A stretch of 64,000 bases of DNA, from NCBI GenBank assembly GCA_963678855.1, contig OY787448.1, positions 124,001 through 188,000 of the forward strand, in the 5' to 3' direction. Under the pieces are notes generated by a model. It saw nothing but the letters and a program-made list of their open reading frames with translations, searched no databases and was not told the origin of the DNA. Below are positions 49,278 to 57,573 of the stretch, piece by piece (position 1 is the stretch's first letter; the number at the start of each line of letters is the position of its first letter). The position numbers and the translations under genes were made by a program. The stretch comes from F22 sp963678855 (GTDB lineage: Bacteria; Bacteroidota; Bacteroidia; Bacteroidales; Bacteroidaceae).

Positions 49278-50363
49278 TTACCAAATAACGCCTAGGGGCT
49301 TTTCGCCGCCTAGGAGCCAATTGTAGACGCTTTTTAGCTGGCTGGCAATTGCCTGAATAGAGTATTCTTTTTCGACTAATTTGCGCCCATTTTTACCCAT
49401 TAGCTTGAGATAACGATTGGGGGTGTGATAGGCTTCAAGAAGAGCTTTGTTAAGAGACTCTTGTGTAGGTTCTATGGTCCATCCACAACAATTGGTGTCT
49501 AGGTTATGACTAGGAGAACCTTTCGTGCCAATGCATGGGATATTGCGTACTAGGGCTTCAAGAAGTCGTTGAGACGAGTTCTCATGGGCGTTGGGCATAA
49601 CGACTACACTACAAGTCGATAGGGCTTGATCTTTTTCGTCTCCTTGTAGATTGCCTTTAAATTTGACATACTTGGCAATCCCTAGGCGTTTTACTTCGCT
49701 CTTGAGTGCGAGCATATAGGCTCCCTCATGTTCGCCGATAATGATGAGTTCTATAGGCCTATCTATGGGAGTATGAGGGACTAGACGCAACAGGGAGTGG
49801 AGGCTGTAAAAAAGGCGTTCGATGTGTTTTTCAGGGTGTAAATACCCTAGAAATCCAATTCTAAAGGTCTTGTCGGTGTGTGTGTCTGGATATTTTTTTA
49901 TTTCTACTGCGTGTGGAATCAGGCACACGGGATTGGTATACCCCATCCGCCGAAACTGATGTAACTCAGTTTCACTTGTCACGTGTACACATGCGGCATT
50001 GCGCAGTCTTCTGCGTATGCATAGTTGGTACTTGATCTGTTTGATAAAACTAAGATGTTCGATTTTTCTGCGATTGAGCATCCCATTCAAAGATATCATA
50101 TACGGCTTATGGGCATGCAGGGCATGCTCATGGCAGGTACTTAAGCACCATCTCTCTAGGCTATGTGCATGGTAGATGTCATAAGTCTCAGGGCTGCGAT
50201 AACGACGCAGTCTTTTCCAAGAGGAATCGAGTAGATTCTCGGTAAAACTAGGAGCCACAATTTTGACTCCAATTCCTGTAGCTTGAAGCTCTTTGGCGAG
50301 CAATGGTGCAGGGTACAAAACGGGTGCGACTTCGATGTCGCTGTGTGTGTAGAAAACTTTCAT
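49278..50363 (-). CDS. GT4-type glycosyltransferase
   Basis: This 361-residue GT-B enzyme has FYTHSDIEVAPVLYPAPLLAKELQATGIGVKIVAP, CVHVTSETELHQFRRMGY, LIPHAVEIKKYP and FRIGFLGYLHPEKHIERLFYSL, and a donor site in VVVMPNAHENSSQRLLEALVRNIPCIGTKGSPSHNL, where the second half of the E-x7-E motif is only partly kept. It diverges from the polymerase gene at 50.65 kb and ends 224 bases before the porin gene. It is probably part of module C though transcribed oppositely. Confidence 0.85.
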   Translation of the reverse strand: MKVFYTHSDIEVAPVLYPAPLLAKELQATGIGVKIVAPSFTENLLDSSWKRLRRYRSPETYDIYHAHSLERWCLSTCHEHALHAHKPYMISLNGMLNRRKIEHLSFIKQIKYQLCIRRRLRNAACVHVTSETELHQFRRMGYTNPVCLIPHAVEIKKYPDTHTDKTFRIGFLGYLHPEKHIERLFYSLHSLLRLVPHTPIDRPIELIIIGEHEGAYMLALKSEVKRLGIAKYVKFKGNLQGDEKDQALSTCSVVVMPNAHENSSQRLLEALVRNIPCIGTKGSPSHNLDTNCCGWTIEPTQESLNKALLEAYHTPNRYLKLMGKNGRKLVEKEYSIQAIASQLKSVYNWLLGGEKPLGVIW

Positions 50364-50653
50364 AATGTGTAAGTAAGGTCAATGATGTTCTATTCTTCTT
50401 ACATGATATTTTTATATTTGAGCAGCAAAGTTAATAAATATATTGTGAATGGGAGTGTGTTTGCAAATAAAATTTATAGAAAATATTTTTCTCTTCTGTT
50501 TTTGTCTGATATATTTGTACATATGGTATATATGTATATATTTGTAAATATAAATAGTCGAATTCTGAATCTAGTGCTAGTTGAGCTGGTTATTTATGAT
50601 AAATTATATTAAGCAAACTTCGGCTTGTGATAGAGAAATATAAACACAACATT
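50364..50653. other. AT-rich divergent promoter region
   Basis: The gap holds three exact TATATTTG boxes on the plus strand (50413-50420, 50510-50517, 50537-50544). The last has a TTTG 19 bp upstream (50514-50517) and is the best candidate promoter for the polymerase gene at 50654. A 76-codon frame from 50382 covers the boxes and is judged to be chance. Confidence 0.5.
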
Positions 50654-51988
50654 ATGAATGAATACATTTTTACTATACTTGGTGTAATTACCCCTGCGGT
50701 TCTCTATTTCAAAAAAAAATATGCAGCATTCCTGTTGTCTTTGATAATTGTACTAACAAGGGGATTTGGACTGATACATGTGGATATGGTCATCAGTGGT
50801 TTAGATGCATTTTTACTGGTCTTTCTAGTTTGTGCATTGAAGGAACTTGCTATGGATAAAAGTTTCTTTACTATTCGAGATGATTGGGTGGCTACTTTAA
50901 TTGTTGTACTTCTTGTATACGCTTTCGTGATTTTTTGTTATTCATTTTTGATGGATAGAGAAGGACTTGCTTATGGGTTTAAGGTGTTTAGGCTTGAGTT
51001 CTACTTTTTTGCTTACTTCCTTTTTAGAAAGATACCTTTTGAGGAGGTGACTAAAATGTTTAAATGGCTCATAGGAATATCTATCGTTTTAGGTGTGTTG
51101 TATTATTTGCAATACGTGGGAATTGTTGGTGTTCTAGAAGTTGATGAGAAATATTACAGAGGGATGTATAAAAGTGGTCGGAATTTTAATAATACTCCTG
51201 TCTTTAGTTCGCTTATACTACTGTACCTGTTATTTAAAAAGAATAAGTCTGTTGCGACTTATATGTTAATAATCTTCTTTTCTGGGCTTCTGATTTTACC
51301 TCAGTCTAGAGGAGAAATTATTGCTGTATTAGTTGCTGTGGCTTTGTTTTTTGTTATGTCTGGTTATTTCGTTCGAATGTTTAAAGTTGGTATTGTTGTA
51401 CTGATTGTTGGAGCTTTGTTTTATTCTGTATTGAATGAAAGGGTTAAAGAAACAGAAGTAAAAGCTGGATTGACATTTACGCAAGAAATAAAAAGGGGAA
51501 TGAAGTTAATTGTCAATCGAGATTTCAAGCATGTTAATGATGAAGGAAATTTCATTTTTAGAATGTCAATTTTGTCGGAAAGGGTCGTTTATCTGAGCAA
51601 AGACATGAATAGATTTTGGTTTGGTGTTGGCACGATTCATGAAGATTCTCCTGCTAACAATTTTCAGTTTTTCTTAGGTTCGCCTAAAAAAGGAAAAATG
51701 CAGATTATAGATACTGACGATGTTGCATTCTTGTCTCATGTGTTTAGGTATGGATTTATGTATCTTATACTTATGCTCTCTTTGATTGGTGTTATGCTTA
51801 AACGCTTGTTTGTTAATAGAGAAAGAGATATATTGGTGCTTGTAGCTTTTGTTTTTCTACTCAAAAACTGTGTGCATGCGATGGGATCGGACAGATTTTC
51901 TGACTTGATTCATGTATTTATACCTCTCCTTTTTGTAGCTCAATTGTATCATCATGATAAACGCCTAATTTTTGAACATTTATGGTAA
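50654..51988 (+). CDS. O-antigen polymerase/ligase-type membrane protein (Wzy/WaaL candidate)
   Basis: This 444-residue protein has 10-12 membrane helices and a large periplasmic loop at about 280-350. GRNFNNTPVFSSLILLYLLF and ILPQSRGEIIAVLVAVALFF match the O-antigen ligase/polymerase superfamily (Wzy_C-like). It may polymerise repeat units or ligate the finished chain. The ATG at 50654 starts the first helix; an upstream GTG at 50627 is less likely. It overlaps the next GT2 gene by seven bases. Confidence 0.75.
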   Translation: MNEYIFTILGVITPAVLYFKKKYAAFLLSLIIVLTRGFGLIHVDMVISGLDAFLLVFLVCALKELAMDKSFFTIRDDWVATLIVVLLVYAFVIFCYSFLMDREGLAYGFKVFRLEFYFFAYFLFRKIPFEEVTKMFKWLIGISIVLGVLYYLQYVGIVGVLEVDEKYYRGMYKSGRNFNNTPVFSSLILLYLLFKKNKSVATYMLIIFFSGLLILPQSRGEIIAVLVAVALFFVMSGYFVRMFKVGIVVLIVGALFYSVLNERVKETEVKAGLTFTQEIKRGMKLIVNRDFKHVNDEGNFIFRMSILSERVVYLSKDMNRFWFGVGTIHEDSPANNFQFFLGSPKKGKMQIIDTDDVAFLSHVFRYGFMYLILMLSLIGVMLKRLFVNRERDILVLVAFVFLLKNCVHAMGSDRFSDLIHVFIPLLFVAQLYHHDKRLIFEHLW

Positions 51989-52923
51989 CTGGAATCGTCA
52001 TATTAAATTATAATAATGCAGTAGATACGGTGGCTTGTGTTGACTCTATCATTGAGCATAACACGGCTGAAATTGTTATGGTTGTTGTAGATAATGGATC
52101 TACAGATAACTCTGGTGAGTTGCTTGATAAGGAACTTAGAAGTAGATTTGATGATTTTCAGACTGTACAGCCACAACAATATTCGGTCTTAGATAAGGCT
52201 GGGGCTTGCACCTTAATATTGTCGTCGACAAACGAGGGGTATGCTAGAGGAAACAATATGGGCATAGAATGCATGCTTCGCACACCTTCTGTAGAGAGTA
52301 TATTGATCTTAAATAATGATGTGTTGTTTATTGAAGATATTATTCCAAAGCTAAAGGAGGTGTTACAAAACAGTCAAAATGTGGGGGTCGTATCGCCTCT
52401 TTTAGTGAAAGAGAATGGGCGGGATATTCGTTATAGTTGCGCTAGAAAAAATCATACTCTCAAGGAGATTTATATGAATGCATTTTTTCTCATGAGAGAC
52501 CCTTTGGGTGTGGTGGGCAGGCTTCGTGATAAGAGAATGATATTGAAGGATGAGAATATAGATGCGCTTCCGCAGTTGCTTCCCATTGAATTGCCGTCAG
52601 GATCTTGTATGATTATGAGAAAAGAAGTGATCGAATACTTGGGCGGACTTGATGGGCATACTTTTCTGTATTTTGAGGAGAATATCTTGTTTAAAAGATT
52701 GGAAACCTTAAAACTGAAAAATTATCTTGTCACTGATTTGCGATGTGTTCATCTGGGTGGGCAATCTATCAGTAAAATTCCTAATATTCAGATGCAAAAA
52801 CATTCTCTGGAAAGTGCTTTCTACTACATGAAAACATATGAACATATTAATCTTATGCAACAGTGGGTCTTTAAGGGGTTGATTAAACTTAATCTTGGTC
52901 TACGCTATATGTTAGGAAAGTAG
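51982..52923 (+). CDS. GT2 glycosyltransferase (rhamnosyltransferase-like)
   Basis: This 313-residue GT-A enzyme has VTGIVILNYNNAVDTVACVDSI, VVVDNGSTDNSGELL, STNEGYARGNNMGIECML and ILILNNDVLFIED, the NND form of the metal motif seen in WbbL/RfbF-type rhamnosyltransferases. PIELPSGSCMIMRKEVIEYLGGLDGHTFLYFEENILFKRL is the typical C-terminal catalytic part. dTDP-rhamnose is a likely donor if rmlD exists elsewhere. Confidence 0.88.
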   Translation: MVTGIVILNYNNAVDTVACVDSIIEHNTAEIVMVVVDNGSTDNSGELLDKELRSRFDDFQTVQPQQYSVLDKAGACTLILSSTNEGYARGNNMGIECMLRTPSVESILILNNDVLFIEDIIPKLKEVLQNSQNVGVVSPLLVKENGRDIRYSCARKNHTLKEIYMNAFFLMRDPLGVVGRLRDKRMILKDENIDALPQLLPIELPSGSCMIMRKEVIEYLGGLDGHTFLYFEENILFKRLETLKLKNYLVTDLRCVHLGGQSISKIPNIQMQKHSLESAFYYMKTYEHINLMQQWVFKGLIKLNLGLRYMLGK

Positions 52924-52964
52924 TTGATTTATAGGCTGTTTGATAATTACTGATATGTAAAGGT

Positions 52965-54065
52965 ATGAATAAACATAAAATCTATTTTTACGGGGCTTTG
53001 GCCAAAGAAGGACAACTGCCACATGGTGGGGGACAGGTAGGTAATGCCAAAACTTTAAAGTTGTATAAGCGTTTAGGAATAGATCTAGTAGTTATACCTA
53101 AGTACTTTAGTCCTGAAAATAAATGGTTGTTGCCGTTTGTTGTGCTGGCTAATTATCTCGATTTTTTTAAAGAATTACTTTGGGGCAATAGATCGGGAAA
53201 CTTAGTGCATGTTTCTGGTTTCTATGGAGCTGTTATGTGGCATGAATGGTTACTTGTACTCACTAGCAAAATACTTGGCTATCAGACTATATATGAAATG
53301 CGGGGTGGTGGTGCACAGAGCTATTATACCGACATGGGTGCCCCTTATAGATGGGCTTTTAAATCAACTTTGCGATTGGCTGACCATGTGTTTACTCAAG
53401 GAGAAGAGAATGTGCCGCTGATAAAAAAGTGCTGTAATACACCGATATATTATCATCCAAATTATGTAGAGGTGGAATATTTGAAATATGGTCACAATAA
53501 AAGCATTGGGGATGTTATTAACCTTGTGTATTTCGGCCGTTTGTTTGAGCAAAAGAGGATTGATTTAGTGGTGCTTACTTTGAAAGAAATGGTAGACTTG
53601 GATATGAAAGCGACCTTGGAGTTAATAGGCGCTTTTGAGTCTGTTGAGTATGAAAATGGTATTCGGAAACTAATTGCTGCTTGGGGTTTAAGCGATATAG
53701 TGACTATTGTGCCAAAATGTAGCCATAAAGAGCTTGCTATGAGGCTTGCTGTCAAGCATTTTTTCTTGTTCCCAAGTGAAACGCCTAGGGAGGGGCAATC
53801 CAATGCGCTAACAGAGGCCATGGCATTTGGGGTGGTGCCAATTTCTGCTGATGCTGGGTTTTCAAGATCTCTTATTGGAGATGATGAATTGGTTTTTCAG
53901 GTCTATACGCCCATTAAGGCTGCTAGTAAGGTGTTGGATATTTTTGAGTCTGATTCATGGCTTAGATATTCTGAACAAATGTCTCAAAGGGTGAGACATT
54001 TGTTCTCTGAAGATAACCAGTTAAGGAGGCTTAAAGGTTATCTTGACCACATATGGGATGACTAA
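52965..54065 (+). CDS. GT4-type glycosyltransferase
   Basis: This 366-residue GT-B enzyme begins KIYFYGALAKEGQLPHGGGQVGNAKTLKLYKRLG, with NLVYFGRLFEQKRIDLVVLTL in the second domain and HFFLFPSETPREGQSNALTEAMAFGVVPIS as the donor motif, where EGQSNALTEAMA gives the E-x7-E pair. It would add a sugar to the module C unit. A 209-base gap with a promoter follows before the WecA-like gene. Confidence 0.87.
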   Translation: MNKHKIYFYGALAKEGQLPHGGGQVGNAKTLKLYKRLGIDLVVIPKYFSPENKWLLPFVVLANYLDFFKELLWGNRSGNLVHVSGFYGAVMWHEWLLVLTSKILGYQTIYEMRGGGAQSYYTDMGAPYRWAFKSTLRLADHVFTQGEENVPLIKKCCNTPIYYHPNYVEVEYLKYGHNKSIGDVINLVYFGRLFEQKRIDLVVLTLKEMVDLDMKATLELIGAFESVEYENGIRKLIAAWGLSDIVTIVPKCSHKELAMRLAVKHFFLFPSETPREGQSNALTEAMAFGVVPISADAGFSRSLIGDDELVFQVYTPIKAASKVLDIFESDSWLRYSEQMSQRVRHLFSEDNQLRRLKGYLDHIWDD

Positions 54066-54167
54066 TTTGTCTTTTATATGCTTCTTAAATGAATGAAGTG
54101 TCAACAGGGAGCATTAATTATATATAAAACAATGCAATAATTACTTGTTATTCTCTGAATTAATATT

Positions 54168-54175
54168 TATCTTTG
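54168..54175 (+). promoter_or_regulatory. Promoter of the WecA-like gene
   Basis: TATCTTTG fits TAnnTTTG exactly, with TTG 20 bp upstream (54145-54147). The start at 54275 is about 93 bp from the predicted transcription start. The rest of 54066-54274 shows no ORF. Confidence 0.55.
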
Positions 54176-54274
54176 ATATATGTTCTTGATGAAAATACCG
54201 ATATTCTAGGAGGTTTTGAATCTGGAGAAGTTATTTTATAATATGAATGTGTGAAACTAATTAATATATAAGCT

Positions 54275-55522
54275 ATGTTTGTTTTCCTATACTTGCTCTT
54301 GGCTCTGGTAGCAGGCACAGTACTTGGAAGTATAGCTATACCGCAGATTATTCGAATAGCGTTTCAAAAGAAGCTGTTTGATATACCTAACTCAAGAAAG
54401 GTTCATAGTGAAATTATTCCACGACTGGGCGGATTGGCATTTGCGCCAACGGTTATGATGGTGATTGGATTGATTACTGCTGTGGATGAACTTTTGGGAC
54501 TGCATCTATTGGCTAATAATTTAGACAGTACAGCAGTGACCTTATCAATGGGGATGTCGGCAGGCTTTATGCTTTATGCATTGGGAGCGATAGACGATCT
54601 TGTGGGTGTCAGTTATAGAGGCAAATTTATTATCCAAGTATTAGTAGCTACTATGATGGTTACGTCTGGCATATGTCTAGATAGTCTACATGGACTATTT
54701 GGGGTATATGGCATATCTTGGTATGTAGGAATGCCTTTGTCTATTTTGCTGGTGGTTTATATGATTAATGCAATGAACTTGATTGATGGTATTGATGGAC
54801 TTTGTTCTGGGTTGTCTATGGTGGCTAGCTTGTCGTTCTTGGGATTCTTTGTGTTTATGCAATCATGGATGATGGCGCTTGTTACAGCAACTGTACTTGG
54901 GGTGCTTATTCCGTTTTTCTATCTTAATTTGTGGGGAACGTTTAAGAAAAAGAGAAGGATTTTTATGGGAGATACTGGATCTCTGTCTATGGGCTTGCTA
55001 TTGGTCATTATGGCTATTAAGTTGTCCATGAGCCCTGCGCCGACTGAAAATCAAATCAATATTAACATAGTACAGGCGTTCAGTTTTGTCTTTGTGCCAT
55101 TTATGGATGTTATCTGGGTTATGGGGACTAGATTGTATCTAAAGAAGGGGATGTTTTCACCTGATAAGAACCATATCCATCATAAGTTTATGCGTGCAGG
55201 GCTTAGACCAAGAGTGGCATTGGTGTCTATCCTTACAATGCAATTGATGTTTATTGCGATGACATTTATTTTATCTGCTTATCTAAGTATCAATTGGGTA
55301 TTTGCTATTGATTTGATTGTGTGGGGATTGGTTAATCTGCTGCTGTATGTGGTTATTACCAAGACTGAAGCTAAGGAAGTGAAATCTAAGCTAGAAGAAG
55401 AGAAAAAGCAAATGGTTATAGATATGAAGCAAATGATTAGCATGTCATTGAAGAAGAAAAATGATATGCTAGTTACTGCCGATAAGGACCATAATCAGAA
55501 CAAAGATAAGAGTGGCAAATAA
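54275..55522 (+). CDS. WecA/MraY-like undecaprenyl-phosphate sugar-1-phosphate transferase
   Basis: This 415-residue membrane enzyme of the polyprenyl-phosphate N-acetylhexosamine-1-phosphate transferase family has about eleven helices. Its motifs are RKVHSEIIPRLGG, LGAIDDLVGVSYRGKF (Asp-Asp), NLIDGIDGLCSGL, FMGDTGSLSMGLLL and DKNHIHHKFMRAG (HIHH). It would load GlcNAc- or similar sugar-1-phosphate onto undecaprenyl phosphate. The last 65 residues are a charged, coiled-coil-like extension (KTEAKEVKSKLEEEKKQ...) that the family does not need. It is a different type of initiator from the two WcaJ copies. Confidence 0.92.
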   Translation: MFVFLYLLLALVAGTVLGSIAIPQIIRIAFQKKLFDIPNSRKVHSEIIPRLGGLAFAPTVMMVIGLITAVDELLGLHLLANNLDSTAVTLSMGMSAGFMLYALGAIDDLVGVSYRGKFIIQVLVATMMVTSGICLDSLHGLFGVYGISWYVGMPLSILLVVYMINAMNLIDGIDGLCSGLSMVASLSFLGFFVFMQSWMMALVTATVLGVLIPFFYLNLWGTFKKKRRIFMGDTGSLSMGLLLVIMAIKLSMSPAPTENQININIVQAFSFVFVPFMDVIWVMGTRLYLKKGMFSPDKNHIHHKFMRAGLRPRVALVSILTMQLMFIAMTFILSAYLSINWVFAIDLIVWGLVNLLLYVVITKTEAKEVKSKLEEEKKQMVIDMKQMISMSLKKKNDMLVTADKDHNQNKDKSGK

Positions 55523-55584
55523 TATGGTGCAGACTAAAACAAGCTTGTGTAGAAAAAGATAATGTAAAAAAAATGGATGATTGC

Positions 55585-55614
55585 TTGTCTGTAAAGTTAT
55601 ATTCTTTAACTTTG
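55585..55614 (+). promoter_or_regulatory. Promoter of the riboswitch-lipoprotein transcript
   Basis: TAACTTTG at 55607-55614 fits TAnnTTTG, with TTG at 55585-55587 about 19 bp upstream. Transcription would start near 55621, just at the first bases of the riboswitch. Confidence 0.6.
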
Positions 55615-55617
55615 CCG

Positions 55618-55822
55618 ACGATTTGGTGCTTTATAGCCTAAGAGGGAATACCGTGAGATTCGGTAACAGTACCCGCTGCTGTATAATCTAGCTTGCTCCG
55701 CAAGCAACGCTTTGTCAATAAACCACTGTGTTTTATGGATGTTTAAACCAAGTGAGGGTTAATATCTGGAGGATATGGGAAGGAGACAAATCGTAGATGA
55801 AAGTCAGAAGACCTGCCAAGTT
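55618..55822 (+). ncRNA. Cobalamin (adenosylcobalamin-type) riboswitch
   Basis: The conserved core is plain: GAGGGAATACCGTGAGATT at 55641-55659, CGGTAACAGTACCCGCTGCTG at 55661-55681 (the B12-box core of the family), ACCACTG near 55722, GGGAAGGAG near 55778 and GTCAGAAGACCTGCC at 55803-55817. A GGTGC element that opens the aptamer lies at 55625-55629. Binding of cobalamin normally shuts off expression of the downstream gene, here the beta-propeller lipoprotein. Confidence 0.93.
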
Positions 55823-55988
55823 AATCATTAATCAACAGCCTACGGGAAGATGGGTGTCGTGATTACGAGGCAGGAATGTCCTGTACTCTTCATGACTGTT
55901 TATTTTTGATTTTAGGGAAATAAAAGAAAAAAGGTGGGTAGATACAATAGGTCTACCGCTATTATTTATTATACTAAAATTAAACAAG

Positions 55989-57359
55989 ATGAATTTGAAA
56001 CATTGGGCACTTGCACTACTATGTGCTGTCGCATTTGTATCATGTAGTGATGATGAAAAAGGTGTGTTGAATGTGATCGACACAACACCTATCGCTGTAA
56101 AGAATCTAGGTGGTGATATCGAAATCCCATTTGAGGCAAACACGGATGCATATGTAAAGATCGATGAAGCTGCAACTTCATGGTTGAGCTACAAAACAAC
56201 TCGTGCTGTATCTGAGCACACAATTATTCTTTCTGCAACAGAAAATATGACAGAAGAAGCTCGTACAGCTACTATTACAATTACTTCCACTCGCAAAACA
56301 GTAGAACCTACTGTATTGACTATTACTCAAGCGCCTAAAGTATACGAAGATCACCGTATGATGTATATCCTAGGTGAAGGACGTATGAATCAAGGCGATT
56401 CTCGACTAGCTATGTACAATTTTGGTGATGAGTCACTAGATTGTCAGTTCTTTATTTCTCAAAATGACGGTGCTGAGCTTGGCGATACAGCCAATGATAT
56501 GGTGGTTTACGGTAGCAAAGCATACGTACTTATGAATGTGTCTGATAAGGTGGTAGTGATGAATGCAGTTACTGGTAAGCTTATCAAAGAAGTTACTTTT
56601 GATAAAGCTACTCAACCACGATTCGGACTTGGTGCGAATGGTAAAGTATATATGTCTACTTACAAGAATGGTGTAGCTGTAATGGATACGACCTCTTTTG
56701 AAATAACTAAGAACATTGCTTTGTCGGGTGCTTTCTCTGAAAATATTGTACAAATCGACAATAACTTATATGTAGCAAACTCTGGTAATGATGGCGATTC
56801 ATTTGGTGGATCTGGAACCAGTATTTCTGTTATTTCTTTGGATACAGAAGAAGAAACAACGACGATTACTGTACCTACAAACCCTAATCGTCTTCGTGTA
56901 ACTAAAGATAAGCGTCTTTTCTTGACTTGCTGGGGTGATTGGGTTACTACAGATGCACATTTGTATGAAATCGATTATACGAATAAGGCAATCATTACAA
57001 GCTATGAGGACTTTATTTGTAGTAAGATGACAGTAACTGATAAGTATGTGTACTGTTTCCACTTTAGCTATATGACTTACCAGTTTCAATACAAGCGCTT
57101 GAATCTTGAAACAGGTGAAGTGACAGATTATCTAGATAGTTCTAAAACTGGTGATTACAACTTGCAATCTCCTTATGATTTAGCTACTGATCCTTCAAAC
57201 AATGATGTGTTCTTGTTGGATCAATCAGGTTGGGTGCTTTGGATGAACCAAGAAGGTGAGTTGGTGAAAAACTTTGAGTTGACTCCTGACGGTGTCAATG
57301 CGGTAAATCCTAACTGTGTGAAGTTTGTAGACTATCGTGTAGATGTAACTCCAAACTAA
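55989..57359 (+). CDS. BACON-domain beta-propeller lipoprotein, BtuG-like B12-binding candidate
   Basis: This 456-residue lipoprotein has the lipobox AFVSC (Cys19) followed by SDDEKG, which resembles the acidic lipoprotein export signal that sends Bacteroidetes lipoproteins to the cell surface. Residues about 28-115 form a BACON domain ending in ITITSTRKTVEPTVLTITQAP. Residues about 125-456 are YncE/DUF5074-like propeller blades: YVLMNVSDKVVVMNAVTGKLIKEV, ANGKVYMSTYKNGVAVMDT, VTKDKRLFLTCWGDW. BtuG proteins of Bacteroides are surface beta-propellers that bind vitamin B12 very tightly. The cobalamin riboswitch directly upstream supports that role. No btuB receptor gene is adjacent. Confidence 0.8.
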   Translation: MNLKHWALALLCAVAFVSCSDDEKGVLNVIDTTPIAVKNLGGDIEIPFEANTDAYVKIDEAATSWLSYKTTRAVSEHTIILSATENMTEEARTATITITSTRKTVEPTVLTITQAPKVYEDHRMMYILGEGRMNQGDSRLAMYNFGDESLDCQFFISQNDGAELGDTANDMVVYGSKAYVLMNVSDKVVVMNAVTGKLIKEVTFDKATQPRFGLGANGKVYMSTYKNGVAVMDTTSFEITKNIALSGAFSENIVQIDNNLYVANSGNDGDSFGGSGTSISVISLDTEEETTTITVPTNPNRLRVTKDKRLFLTCWGDWVTTDAHLYEIDYTNKAIITSYEDFICSKMTVTDKYVYCFHFSYMTYQFQYKRLNLETGEVTDYLDSSKTGDYNLQSPYDLATDPSNNDVFLLDQSGWVLWMNQEGELVKNFELTPDGVNAVNPNCVKFVDYRVDVTPN

Positions 57360-57395
57360 TATATAACTATTTATTAATAACTATATAGAATTTTG

Positions 57396-57436
57396 ATCTC
57401 CTGCAACTATTACGGGTAGTTGCAGGAGATTTTTTG
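57396..57436 (+). terminator. Terminator after the BtuG-like gene
   Basis: ATCTCCTGCAACTA pairs perfectly with TAGTTGCAGGAGAT around a seven-base loop and is followed by TTTTT. The riboswitch transcript is therefore probably monocistronic. Confidence 0.88.
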
Positions 57437-57518
57437 ATAATTGCTTTTTTCTACAACGTTTGCGGAGTGGGGTGGTAATTATCATTTTTTTGTGTTGGTA
57501 TATCTCTATAATTACATG

Positions 57519-57526
57519 TATATTTG
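57519..57526 (+). promoter_or_regulatory. Promoter of the pullulanase-type gene
   Basis: TATATTTG is an exact -7 box 48 bp before the ATG at 57574, with TTG 21 bp upstream. Confidence 0.6.
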
Positions 57527-57573
57527 TTATTTAGTCGAATAATAGACTTTTGTTAACCTCATTACATTCTAAT

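Larger units (their letters stand above)
55523..55988 (+). other. Intergenic region holding the cobalamin riboswitch leader
   Basis: The 466-bp gap has a promoter (55585-55614), a cobalamin riboswitch (about 55618-55822) and a further 165 nt of leader before the lipoprotein ATG. This last part can form local stems (for example around 55850-55895) that may be the expression platform. No coding frame on the plus strand was found. Confidence 0.65.

Noticed and set aside
50382..50612. 76-codon frame upstream of the polymerase gene
   Set aside because: It is AT-rich, covers three promoter-like boxes and resembles no protein. It is treated as chance.
55832..56143. Minus-strand frame across the riboswitch leader and lipoprotein start
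   Set aside because: It overlaps the lipoprotein signal peptide and has no recognisable product.
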